A stretch of DNA of 47,223 bases, taken from positions 1 through 47,223 of the forward strand of contig CANPHS010000004.1 in the NCBI GenBank assembly GCA_947573925.1, written 5' to 3'. A program made the translations under genes and the position numbers. Below, piece by piece: positions 37,483-45,659 of the stretch. The notes under the pieces are model-generated. The model saw only the letters and a list, made by a program, of their open reading frames with translations, had not been told where the DNA came from and ran no database searches. Position 1 is the first letter of the stretch; each line of letters opens with the position of its first letter. This DNA comes from an uncultured Enterorhabdus sp. (GTDB lineage: Bacteria; Actinomycetota; Coriobacteriia; Coriobacteriales; Eggerthellaceae).

Positions 37483-39534
37483 GTGAACATCGGCATCATT
37501 TCCATCAACATGTACACCAAAGGACTCAACTTCGCCTGCCCCCTCCATACGTTTGCTTTCCAGCGGTTTTTGACCAAGAACGGCATTGCAAGCAAGGTTA
37601 TCGACTACAAGCCGGTTTACTATGGCGATTTTGACCTGCGTCATCCTGACGAGTCTTACACAAAGCTGGTCGATCGCAGGAAGAAGGAAGGGGCCAGTGA
37701 CGGAGAAATTGCCGAGTTGGTTGAAAAGCGAGACGGTTATCGGGCTCTTCGACGTCAACAAGAGGTACGCCACGATAAGTTCCAATCTTTCATCGACTGC
37801 CACTACGATAAGACCGAACGCTGCTACAATTCCGACTTGCTTGAGATAGAAGACCCCGGCTTCGATTGCTATATTTGCGCGACGGATGTAATTTGGAAAA
37901 AGGAGCCGACTAAAGATTTCGATCGCGGATTTTTCTTGGCCAGCAAGGCCATGGAGAACAAAGGCAAGATAGCCTATGCGGCAAGTCGCGGCGTCCATTT
38001 CAGTCAGACCAACGAGGACGAACGCCGCTTCCTGCACTGGGTCGACGATATCGACTTCATAGGGGTACGCGAGAACAGCTTGAAGGAGTATCTGGAGGAG
38101 GGAACCGATAAAGAGGTGGCCCTTGTGCTCGATCCAGTCTTGCTGCATGAGCGCGATTTTTACGATGCTCTGGCGGTGAAGCCATCGGAGGAGAAATACC
38201 TGTTTCTGTATTATGTGATGGAGCGCGCGGAGGACACTTTGGCTCAAGCAGCCGCCTATGCCAAGGCGCATGATTTGACCATCGTTGAAGTCACTGACCG
38301 CCCGTTGCCCCACGGGATGCTGGGCGATCGTGATGATATTCGAGTGGTGTATCGCTACGATATTGGCATTGAGGAGTGGCTCGGGTACTTCAAGTATGCC
38401 GACGTAGTGTTCACCAATTCATTCCATGCGTCGTGTTTCTCCATCTTGTTTGAGAAGGAGTTCTTCGTCGGTCCCCGGAGCGGGGATAAGGTGACAAATA
38501 TTCTCGATCTGTTCGATCTCGGCGATAGGCGCTTTGGAAAGGAAGACGAAGTGCTTGCGCGGTCGGTGGCGCCCATCGACTACGGGCGGGTGCGGAGCGT
38601 TCTTGAGGAGAAGCGTCGCGATTCGGAGGCGTTTCTGCTGGGTGCCATTGAAAAGATTTCTTCTTTGCAGAAGTCCACTGATTACGAGTGGTGGAAACGC
38701 GAGCAGCATTATCCCATTCGCTATCTGTGCGACAGCCAGCAAGAAAGTTGCTTTGGGACGTTTGGCGCCGACGGAGAGCCGCGGGCACATTTGGAAAGCG
38801 GATCTATCGAATACCGTCCCAGGGAAGAAATGGTAAACGATGGACTCAGTCGTTTCGTTCCCAACGGCTTCTACCGCCGTGGCTGCAGGCCAGTGGGATG
38901 GAAGATGCGCTTTCGCATCGACAACCGCTATTTCTGGTATCTCGAAGACGGCTCGTTCAAGCTTTGCAGTGAGTATGATGGGGCTGTCGACATTCCCGTG
39001 AAGCGCTTTGAGGAACGGGCGCGGATTCCCTATATACCCGTTGACCACATAGGAATGATGGTGGCGGAAGCTTTGTGGGAGCCGGCTGGGGCAGAGGAGT
39101 TTGAGGTGATTTACAATAGCGGGGCAAAGGGGTGCGAGACCTCTTCTGCCGCCAAGGTTGCCGCCGATGACGTTTATACCTTGGAAAGCGGGTCAATCGA
39201 GTTCTTTGCGTCCCAGATGATGTCGAACGACGGTTCCGGGCGCCTCATGATTGAGCCGTTCGTGCGGGAAGGCTATCTTTTCAAGGGGTGGTACCTGCGA
39301 CTTAAAGTGCGGGACGTGTGGTACTGGCTCTTGGACGACGGATCGCTTAGGGTTGCGGACCAGTGGTCTCCGGAACGCGATAGGGCACGGCAGCTCATTG
39401 CTCCGGGCGCCGCTCTTCCCGTGTTGCCTTCTACTGATATTGAGCGCATTGCCGTTCAAGGAGCGTGGCGTGCCGATCCGAGCCTGAAGGCGCGTATCGG
39501 TCGACGGTTACGAAGGGGGCTCGGTCGATCGTAG
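37483..39534 (+). CDS. Polysaccharide pyruvyl transferase with two C-terminal repeat domains
   Basis: A 683-residue fusion. Residues about 1-385 match the polysaccharide pyruvyl transferase family: GIISINMYTKGLNFACPL at the start, LDPVLL near 216-221, and TNSFHASCFSILFEKEF near 311-327. Such enzymes add ketal pyruvate to glycans, as on secondary wall polymers. Residues 437-533 and 567-663 are two copies of a domain that begins LESGSIE(Y/F), contains a GY/GF...GW core and ends in an (ALWEP / GAWRA) Trp motif. The copies are spaced 130 residues apart. They resemble InlB B-repeat-like units, which are usually found outside cells, although no signal peptide is present. Start GTG 37483. Confidence 0.82.
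   Translation: MNIGIISINMYTKGLNFACPLHTFAFQRFLTKNGIASKVIDYKPVYYGDFDLRHPDESYTKLVDRRKKEGASDGEIAELVEKRDGYRALRRQQEVRHDKFQSFIDCHYDKTERCYNSDLLEIEDPGFDCYICATDVIWKKEPTKDFDRGFFLASKAMENKGKIAYAASRGVHFSQTNEDERRFLHWVDDIDFIGVRENSLKEYLEEGTDKEVALVLDPVLLHERDFYDALAVKPSEEKYLFLYYVMERAEDTLAQAAAYAKAHDLTIVEVTDRPLPHGMLGDRDDIRVVYRYDIGIEEWLGYFKYADVVFTNSFHASCFSILFEKEFFVGPRSGDKVTNILDLFDLGDRRFGKEDEVLARSVAPIDYGRVRSVLEEKRRDSEAFLLGAIEKISSLQKSTDYEWWKREQHYPIRYLCDSQQESCFGTFGADGEPRAHLESGSIEYRPREEMVNDGLSRFVPNGFYRRGCRPVGWKMRFRIDNRYFWYLEDGSFKLCSEYDGAVDIPVKRFEERARIPYIPVDHIGMMVAEALWEPAGAEEFEVIYNSGAKGCETSSAAKVAADDVYTLESGSIEFFASQMMSNDGSGRLMIEPFVREGYLFKGWYLRLKVRDVWYWLLDDGSLRVADQWSPERDRARQLIAPGAALPVLPSTDIERIAVQGAWRADPSLKARIGRRLRRGLGRS
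38791..39471 (+). repeat. Coding duplication inside the pyruvyl transferase gene
   Basis: Two units, 38791-39081 and 39181-39471, encode the duplicated ~97-residue domains described for the pyruvyl transferase. The DNA has diverged more than the protein, so the duplication is old. Confidence 0.7.
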
Positions 39535-39547
39535 GGCGCAACGGCAG

Positions 39548-41461
39548 CTATGCGTTGTCGCAATCTGGGTCTGTTCCGAAAAGCGCTTCGGGGTTGCTCG
39601 CGCAGTCGATCACTTCGACTGCGCTGCCGATTTCTCGAATGATCTCGGCATCCCGGGGGCTATCGACAAACACCTTTTCGCAATGACGAAGGCAATAGGC
39701 TACGGCATCGGACGAGAACCCGTCCCCTTCATCGCTCAATACGTGCTTAAGCTCATCGGTGAAGAAGATGTGCAATGGATAGGGGGCGCAGGCAAGGGCC
39801 AGGAGGATGTCGATGTTGCGAACATCGAGGGCAAGGACGAGGGAAAAGGGCATCCGTCCCCACATGCGCTCTGCCGCTAAACGATATTCTTGTTGGAGAT
39901 AGCGCATGGCAACGGAGAAGGGCAGCAGGCGCAATGTTGCAAGTTGCCTGATCTTTTTTCCTGCGTTGCTGAGTCGAATTTCCGGATCGATGCCGATGAC
40001 GGGTACGTTGAAGAGAAGCGGATAGGCTGTCTTTCGATTTTGGCTCACGGCCCGCTTGTCGCATCCGACGAAAAGATTGCAATGAGCACTGTCCCGGTGA
40101 CTCACTAACTGCTGGAGCAAGGCGGTTTGGAGGTGATCGTCGCACGTTTCCGCGAATATCAACATGTTGGGCGCACCCTCTGACTGCAGGGTTTCGATGG
40201 CGAGATCGGAATCGGGGGTTTCCTGGAACAGGCTGCACAGCTTCCGTGTGTTTTCCGGGGTGTCAAAGGGGCAGAATGATTCCCGAGCATTGCCGTCGTC
40301 GTAGGTCTTGCCCTGTGAAAGTGCTTCGAAAACCGCCTCTTTTGTATGGGCGATATCGAAGGGCAGGTTGGTGATGTCGAGATACATCCCGCGCTTCTTC
40401 TCGTAGAGGGAGAGATCGGGGCAATAGAGGATGATGTGGCGGCCGGTGGCAAGGTAATCGAAGAAAACGCTCGAATAATCGGAAATGAGAGCGTCGGCGA
40501 CAGCAAGCACCTGGTAGGTGTCTAAGGTTGCGGGGAATTGTCGAATATGTTCAAAGCGATCGTAATCCACCGAGTCGTTTATCTTATGGTGCAGGTTAAC
40601 GTACAAAATCTGGTCGTTGCTCAGATGCCCATCGAGGTATTCAAGCAACTCGATGCATTCGGAGACAACCTGCTCGGGTTTAAGGTAGTCTTTCCAGGTT
40701 GGCATGTAGGCGAAAACCGTCTCGCCGTTGGGGGCAAGTTGTTCCCGTAGAGCCTCGCATGTTTCTTCTGCTGCCTGCAGCATGCCTCCCGTACGCGGGT
40801 ATCCCAACATGAGGGCATTGCCCTGCAAGAGATTGCCCACGCGATAGGCCTCGGCCATATGGTCTTTGGTGTAGTAGTTGGGGTAGAGAAGGTAATCGGC
40901 GTTGACGAAGTCCCTCTGCTTTACCCCCGACAGATGATTGTTACGAGCGTGCTTGTCACTGCCGAGGTTTTTCAGCGGCGTGCCATGCCAGATATTAATG
41001 TAAACTTGGTCGGGCTTTTTTACCCAGCTGGTGGGCATGTTGACCTCGGTGAGAACGTATTTGACGCGGGCGAGCAGCTGGTCGTATTCCACAGGGTCGG
41101 CAACGGGCGTGGTACGGTGCCAGTTGTACCGGTCAATGAGCTCACGAAGATGGTCGATGGTTTCCGGAGAGGCCTTTACGTAGATGCGGTAGTCCTCAAA
41201 CCGCTCGGAGCTATTGAGCTCCTCCAAAAGGTAAAAGAGATTTCCCCGAACGGACGATCCGAGACCCACCAGCATGATGGTGTTATCTTCCACATCGTTT
41301 TCGAAATAGTAATCGGTAACGGTGCGACCGTCGTCGCTGAGCCCAAGCTTCCTGAGGGATTGAGCCACAAGGCGATATCGCTCCACGTCAGTCAAGCCGG
41401 AGTTCGAGTTCCTGAGAGCCCAGCGCAATGTGAGGGCATAGGCGCGGTTGCGAAGATTCAT
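39548..41461 (-). CDS. CDP-glycerol glycerophosphotransferase family protein with extra C-terminal domain
   Basis: A 637-residue protein. The transferase region carries YINIWHGTPLKNLGSDKHAR, VFAYMPTWKDY, LHHKIND and LISDYSSVFFDYLATGRH. Residues about 430-637 form an additional domain starting PNMLIFAETCDDHLQ, with alternating strands and helices suggestive of a partial GT-B glycosyltransferase half. Similar two-part proteins are seen in teichoic acid loci, but I cannot assign a donor. ATG 41461 has AAGG before it. The stop lies 13 bases from that of the convergent pyruvyl transferase gene. It is divergent from the acyltransferase gene. Confidence 0.83.
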   Translation of the reverse strand: MNLRNRAYALTLRWALRNSNSGLTDVERYRLVAQSLRKLGLSDDGRTVTDYYFENDVEDNTIMLVGLGSSVRGNLFYLLEELNSSERFEDYRIYVKASPETIDHLRELIDRYNWHRTTPVADPVEYDQLLARVKYVLTEVNMPTSWVKKPDQVYINIWHGTPLKNLGSDKHARNNHLSGVKQRDFVNADYLLYPNYYTKDHMAEAYRVGNLLQGNALMLGYPRTGGMLQAAEETCEALREQLAPNGETVFAYMPTWKDYLKPEQVVSECIELLEYLDGHLSNDQILYVNLHHKINDSVDYDRFEHIRQFPATLDTYQVLAVADALISDYSSVFFDYLATGRHIILYCPDLSLYEKKRGMYLDITNLPFDIAHTKEAVFEALSQGKTYDDGNARESFCPFDTPENTRKLCSLFQETPDSDLAIETLQSEGAPNMLIFAETCDDHLQTALLQQLVSHRDSAHCNLFVGCDKRAVSQNRKTAYPLLFNVPVIGIDPEIRLSNAGKKIRQLATLRLLPFSVAMRYLQQEYRLAAERMWGRMPFSLVLALDVRNIDILLALACAPYPLHIFFTDELKHVLSDEGDGFSSDAVAYCLRHCEKVFVDSPRDAEIIREIGSAVEVIDCASNPEALFGTDPDCDNA

Positions 41462-41617
41462 TGCGTTGCCTTACTTGTGTCGAGGGAAAATAGCCCAGTT
41501 GCCTTTCGACGCCGGTTTTTCACTTTCAGCGTTATGACGTTTCTGGGGAGAGATGATAGCATTGTTGGCTCGCATTACTTATCATTGCATGGGATAAACT
41601 GAGTGTAAGGGGATCCG

Positions 41618-42731
41618 GTGACTAAGGAGCGTTTGGCATATTTCGACAATTTGAAAGGCGTGTTGATCATTCTGGTGGTTATCGGGCATTTGCTCGAACC
41701 ATGTGCTCGGTTGGGAAGCGAGGGTTTGGCGGGTTTTCGTGTTCTCGATTTCATCTATATGTTTCATATGCCTCTCTTCATCTTCGTGACTGGGCTGTTC
41801 AGTAAGGGTGTCTTCAGACAGGGCCGTTTCCGGGCTGAAGTGCCTCTGTTCTACTTCGCCATTTGCTTTCTGCTGTATACGGGGCTTATGGTTGAGAAGT
41901 GTCTTTTGGGGGCGCATGTTTCCTTCAATTACCTAACGCTCAACGGACGCATTCCCTGGTATTTGATGGTTGCGGGTTTTTACGTGTTGGGCGTTCCCTT
42001 CTTCGTGCGGCTTAGGCCCGTCGTGGCTCTGGGGGGGGGGTCTGGCAATTTCCGTGCTTGCGGGGTTGGTTGATGGTACCAATATGCTTTCAGCATCGCG
42101 GGCTGTTACATTCCTGCCGGTATTCTTGGCAGGTTTCTATCTTTCGCCAGACACCATTATTGCCCGCATGAAGGGAGGCAACCTGGCTCACCGTCGGTTT
42201 GTTGCGGGGGCGGCGGTGATAACAATTGCTGCTGCAATCATGTTTTTCCAGTTTTGCGGACTCAAAAAATTGGAATTCTTCCTCAATATGTTTTATGGAA
42301 AGTGTTCTTACGCGGACATGCTGTCCGCGTCGGGGCTCGATTTGCCTCTGATTGTCTGTATGCTGCTGCGGTTGTTGTCCTATGCTGCCATCGCGGTTAT
42401 TGGCGTCGCTCTTTTTATTCTTCTGCCGACGGGACGCGTGCCGATGCTTACTAATGCGGGCGCGCGCTCGCTCCAGATCTATGTTTTGCACCCGTTTGTT
42501 TACTACGCATTAAGTTCTGTCAGGTTCACCCAGAATGTCTTCGCCTTGCTGCCTCCCGTTGGAGCAGTGGCAGCTCTCATGTTGCTGGGAACGGTTCTTG
42601 CGTTGCTGCTCAGCATGTCTGATGGGCCTCAACGTGTCTTCGATGAGATGAAGGCACGCATCGGTCGCTGGGTTGATCGCCAAGCTCCCGAAGCTAGGGG
42701 CGATCAAAGTACTGGGGGTGCGTGCTCGTGA
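41618..42731 (+). pseudogene. Acyltransferase family 3 membrane protein, frameshifted at a 10-G tract (possibly phase-variable)
   Basis: GTG 41618 with AAGGGGA upstream. The first frame gives an AT3 N-terminus (YFDNLKGVLIILVVIGHLLEP, with the conserved His; HMPLFIFVTGLFSKG) and stops at 42071-42073, shortly after the tract. The second frame, open to 42731, continues the same protein with several membrane helices and an LQIYVLHPFVYY segment. With nine Gs the two halves join as LGGGLAISVLAGLV, giving a protein of about 370 residues. Such enzymes O-acylate surface sugars. The tract at 42031-42040 therefore looks like an OFF state of a slipped-strand switch. A sequencing miscall of the homopolymer is the other explanation. 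Confidence 0.85.
42031..42040 (+). repeat. Poly-G tract (10 G) in the acyltransferase gene
   Basis: Ten consecutive Gs follow GTGGCTCT. This long homopolymer lies exactly where the reading frame breaks; 9 or 12 Gs would restore it. Confidence 0.9.
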
Positions 42732-43956
42732 CGCGGGCGTAAGCCAGGGGATTGCCGATGAAGTAGATGGCATCGGCGCCGGAATCGTCGATGCGGCCCT
42801 GAAGGGTCTCCGGTCCTTCGTTGTCGTTCTTCAAATCGAGAACGCATTGGCTGTCACGATAGTCTTGGGCGACTAGCCAGTGAAAGGCATCGCCGAACGA
42901 ATCCATGGCAATAAGGGCCTTTTGATCGGTGGTGGGAGTGGAGTTTGTAACGGTTAGATCGGCAGTTACGTTGGTAGACCCGTACCATGTGGAATAGAAG
43001 TCGAACACTGATCCCATGGCGTCGTCGTGGATGAGGGAGGGCCCATCGGGCTCAACGATGGGCGGGATGCGCGGACCGGTTGCCTCGATGCCCGTTAGGT
43101 CGAGCTGAGGTTCCCGAGCCGATTCGTTGATGAGCATGAGGCCTTTGCGGGCGTAAGATCCGTTGGTAATGATGCCGGGAAAATCGACGGTTTCCGCGTC
43201 GTTGTCGCGACGGTTGGAGAGGCCGGCGACCTCTTGCAAGGCGTTGTAGGCGCGAAGGGCGCCATAGCCGTTCCAATGGTGGTCGGAACGGTAGAAATCG
43301 CGATAGTACTCCTCGGGCTGATCGTAGCGGATGCTGACCAGCCGAACGTTGGAGGCCTCGGCCACGGCTCGCTCGAGTACCTTCACGCAATCATCAGTTG
43401 AATAACGTTGAGAGACAAGGAACGCTGCGGGATTGGCATTCGAGGTATCTGATTGATCTGCAACGACCATGTAGAACTGCTTGTCGGGGTTGGCGTTCGC
43501 CGTGGCGATGAGGCCATCGACGAACTCCTCGGTCGATTTTGTTTTGCTTTTCTTTGCATGCTCGGGTATCTTGGCCAAGGCGTCGCTGGCGGGCAGGTAG
43601 ATCTGCTCGCTGCCAAAGAAGGTGGGATACGCCTCGAACCGGAAGAGGGCGTTCGAAGCTGCAATGGCGCTCCGCTGCATCGCGGCGTTCTGAAGAAGAA
43701 TGACGGCGCGATAGGGGATGCTGTTCTCGACGGTGGTGTTCAGGTCATCTTGAAACTTCTCGGCCGAGAAGCCTTTCAGGGAAAAATGTTCCAGAAGATC
43801 GACCTCTTCATAGCCGCCCGAAAGATAGGTGGAGTCTTCGGCCGTAAGGTCGCTGGGCAAATCGAGCTTCCAGTGCGTCTGCGCCACCCAAAGGGTCATC
43901 GGGCCCAGCAGGAACAGGCAGAAAACTGTAGCGACAATGGCATTCCGTACTTTCAT
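42694..43956 (-). CDS. DHHW/AlgX-AlgJ-like O-acyltransferase partner protein
   Basis: A 420-residue protein with one N-terminal membrane anchor (about residues 5-25) and an extracytoplasmic SGNH-like domain. The DHHW motif is at D225-W228 (RSDHHWNGYGALRAYNAL), and a Ser in AMDSFGDAFHW (S353) completes a likely Asp-His-Ser triad, as in AlgX and AlgJ. With the MBOAT protein encoded immediately upstream, it would move acyl groups onto the surface polymer. The ribosome-binding site GGGGG precedes the ATG. Its last 38 bases overlap, tail to tail, the end of the acyltransferase-3 frame. Confidence 0.83.
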   Translation of the reverse strand: MKVRNAIVATVFCLFLLGPMTLWVAQTHWKLDLPSDLTAEDSTYLSGGYEEVDLLEHFSLKGFSAEKFQDDLNTTVENSIPYRAVILLQNAAMQRSAIAASNALFRFEAYPTFFGSEQIYLPASDALAKIPEHAKKSKTKSTEEFVDGLIATANANPDKQFYMVVADQSDTSNANPAAFLVSQRYSTDDCVKVLERAVAEASNVRLVSIRYDQPEEYYRDFYRSDHHWNGYGALRAYNALQEVAGLSNRRDNDAETVDFPGIITNGSYARKGLMLINESAREPQLDLTGIEATGPRIPPIVEPDGPSLIHDDAMGSVFDFYSTWYGSTNVTADLTVTNSTPTTDQKALIAMDSFGDAFHWLVAQDYRDSQCVLDLKNDNEGPETLQGRIDDSGADAIYFIGNPLAYARVTSTHPQYFDRP

Positions 43957-43965
43957 GGCTGCCCC

Positions 43966-45489
43966 CTAGAACTGGAAGTAGATGAACGGGTTGTAGGAGC
44001 TGGAGACTACGGACATGGCCGACAGCACCAGCACGGCCAGAAGCGCCACGTCCACGGCGATGTTCACGGCCAGGACGGCGCGGGCCCGGGCGGGGGAGGC
44101 CGCCGGAGCGGCTAGCTCGGCCTGGCAGGGCGGCACGGCCTCGTTGCCCTTGGCGGGCGCGGCCATGACGGCGCGGCGCGGGTCGCCCTCGGCCCAGGCC
44201 TGAAGCTTCTTGCGCAGCCACGGCGCCCAGGGCAGCGACCCCACGATGAAGATGGGAATGAGGCTCACGTAGCTCCACGACTGGAGCTCCCAGAGCGTGC
44301 TCGTGCCCGTGAAGCCGTAGGCGCCGAACATGGCGCAGAACCACTCGGCCACGTTCGAGAGCCCCGTGACGGCGAACAGCAGCCAGCCGAAGAAGAACAG
44401 CACGGCGCACCAGATGTGGCTCACGAAGCCGGGCAGCCGGTCGAGCACCTTCATAATGAAGAACTTCTCCAGCAAGATGAGGACGCCCCAGTACAGGCCC
44501 CACAGCACGAAGTTCCACGCCGCGCCGTGCCAGATGCCGGTGAGGCCCCACACGATCATGGTGTTCAGGACGAACCGCGGGGTGGACACGCGGTTGCCGC
44601 CGAGCGGGATGTACACGTAGTCGCGGAAGAAGCCGCCGAGCGACATGTGCCAGCGGCGCCAGAACTCCGTGGCCGACTTGGAGGTGTAGGGGTAGTTGAA
44701 GTTGCGCGGGTAGTCGAAGCCCATCATCTTGCCGAGGCCGATGGCCATGTCGGAGTAGCCCGAGAAGTCGAAGTAGATCTGGAAGGTGTAGGCGGCCACG
44801 CCCGAGAAGCAGCCCACGAAGCCGATCTCGGCCGCCTCGCGGGGCAAAAGCGAGTCGGCCAGCGTGCCGGCGGTGTTGGCCAAAAGCACCTTCTTGCCGA
44901 GACCCACGCAGAACAGGCGCAGCCCCTGGGCGAAGCCGGCCAGGGTGGCCCGGCGGTTGTCGATCTCGGCCTCGATGTCGGAGTAACGCACGATGGGGCC
45001 GGCCACCAGCTGCGGGAACATGGCGATGTACATGCCCAGATACAGCGGGTTCTTCTGCGCCTTCACCTGGCCGCGGTACACGTCCACCACGTAGGTGATG
45101 GCCTGCAGGGTGAAGAACGAGATTCCGATGGGCAGCGCCAGGTTAAGCTCGGCGATGAACTCCTCGCCGATGGCGCGGTTGACGTTCTCGGCCAGAAAGC
45201 CCTGGTACTTGTAGAAGCCCAGGATGAGCAGGTTCAGGAAGAGGTCGGCGACGAGCAGGAACTTGCGCAGGGGAGGGGTCGCGCTCTTTGAGATGGCGAA
45301 GCCGAAGGCCCAGTTGAAGCCGATGGAGAAGACCATCAGCCACACGTAGACCGGCTCGCCCCAGGCGTAGAACAAAAGCGAGAAGGCCAAAAGCACGATG
45401 TTCTTCGCCGCCCGTTTCGGCATGAGGAAGTACACTGCCAGAAACGCCGGCAGGAAGGCGAAGAGAAACACAGAGCTGGAAAAGACCAT
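43966..45489 (-). CDS. MBOAT-family O-acyltransferase (AlgI/DltB-like)
   Basis: A 507-residue protein with about ten membrane helices that carries acyl groups across the membrane. The conserved histidines are H281 (FWRRWHMSL) and H321 (LTGIWHGAAWNFVLWG). LPIGISFFTLQAITYVVDVYRG and YFDFSGYSDMAIGLGKMMGF are typical of the AlgI branch. The DHHW protein gene starts 9 bases after its stop, and the pair forms an operon. Codon use is much more GC3-rich than in its neighbours, matching the core genome half of the window rather than this locus. DltB is a relative, but no dltA or dltC is nearby, so D-alanylation is unlikely. Confidence 0.92.
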   Translation of the reverse strand: MVFSSSVFLFAFLPAFLAVYFLMPKRAAKNIVLLAFSLLFYAWGEPVYVWLMVFSIGFNWAFGFAISKSATPPLRKFLLVADLFLNLLILGFYKYQGFLAENVNRAIGEEFIAELNLALPIGISFFTLQAITYVVDVYRGQVKAQKNPLYLGMYIAMFPQLVAGPIVRYSDIEAEIDNRRATLAGFAQGLRLFCVGLGKKVLLANTAGTLADSLLPREAAEIGFVGCFSGVAAYTFQIYFDFSGYSDMAIGLGKMMGFDYPRNFNYPYTSKSATEFWRRWHMSLGGFFRDYVYIPLGGNRVSTPRFVLNTMIVWGLTGIWHGAAWNFVLWGLYWGVLILLEKFFIMKVLDRLPGFVSHIWCAVLFFFGWLLFAVTGLSNVAEWFCAMFGAYGFTGTSTLWELQSWSYVSLIPIFIVGSLPWAPWLRKKLQAWAEGDPRRAVMAAPAKGNEAVPPCQAELAAPAASPARARAVLAVNIAVDVALLAVLVLSAMSVVSSSYNPFIYFQF

Positions 45490-45526
45490 AGGGCAACGCT
45501 TTCACTCGGTGAGACAAACCTTATGT

Positions 45527-45555
45527 ATGATAGCGGAAAAACACTCTGATTTGAA
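45527..45555 (-). promoter_or_regulatory. Promoter of the MBOAT-DHHW operon
   Basis: On the minus strand: -35 TTCAAA (45550-45555), 17-base spacer, -10 TATCAT (45527-45532), about 38 bases before the MBOAT ATG. Confidence 0.5.
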
Positions 45556-45606
45556 CGTCGCATATTCCGCTGGAGTTTCTCTGTCCGGAACGGCAGTACG
45601 AAGCGG

Positions 45607-45612
45607 TATACT
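45607..45612 (+). promoter_or_regulatory. Candidate -10 box of the GT2 gene
   Basis: TATACT lies 48 bases before the glycosyltransferase ATG in the intergenic region divergent from the MBOAT promoter. The -35 region is poor. Confidence 0.4.
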
Positions 45613-45659
45613 TGATCAGCAATCGTCTGAAATCTTACTTTGACCGAGAAGGTGTTTGC

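Noticed and set aside
43966-45489. dlt-type D-alanylation system
   Set aside because: The MBOAT partner is a DHHW protein and no DltA, DltC or DltD gene is present, so the AlgI-type reading is better.
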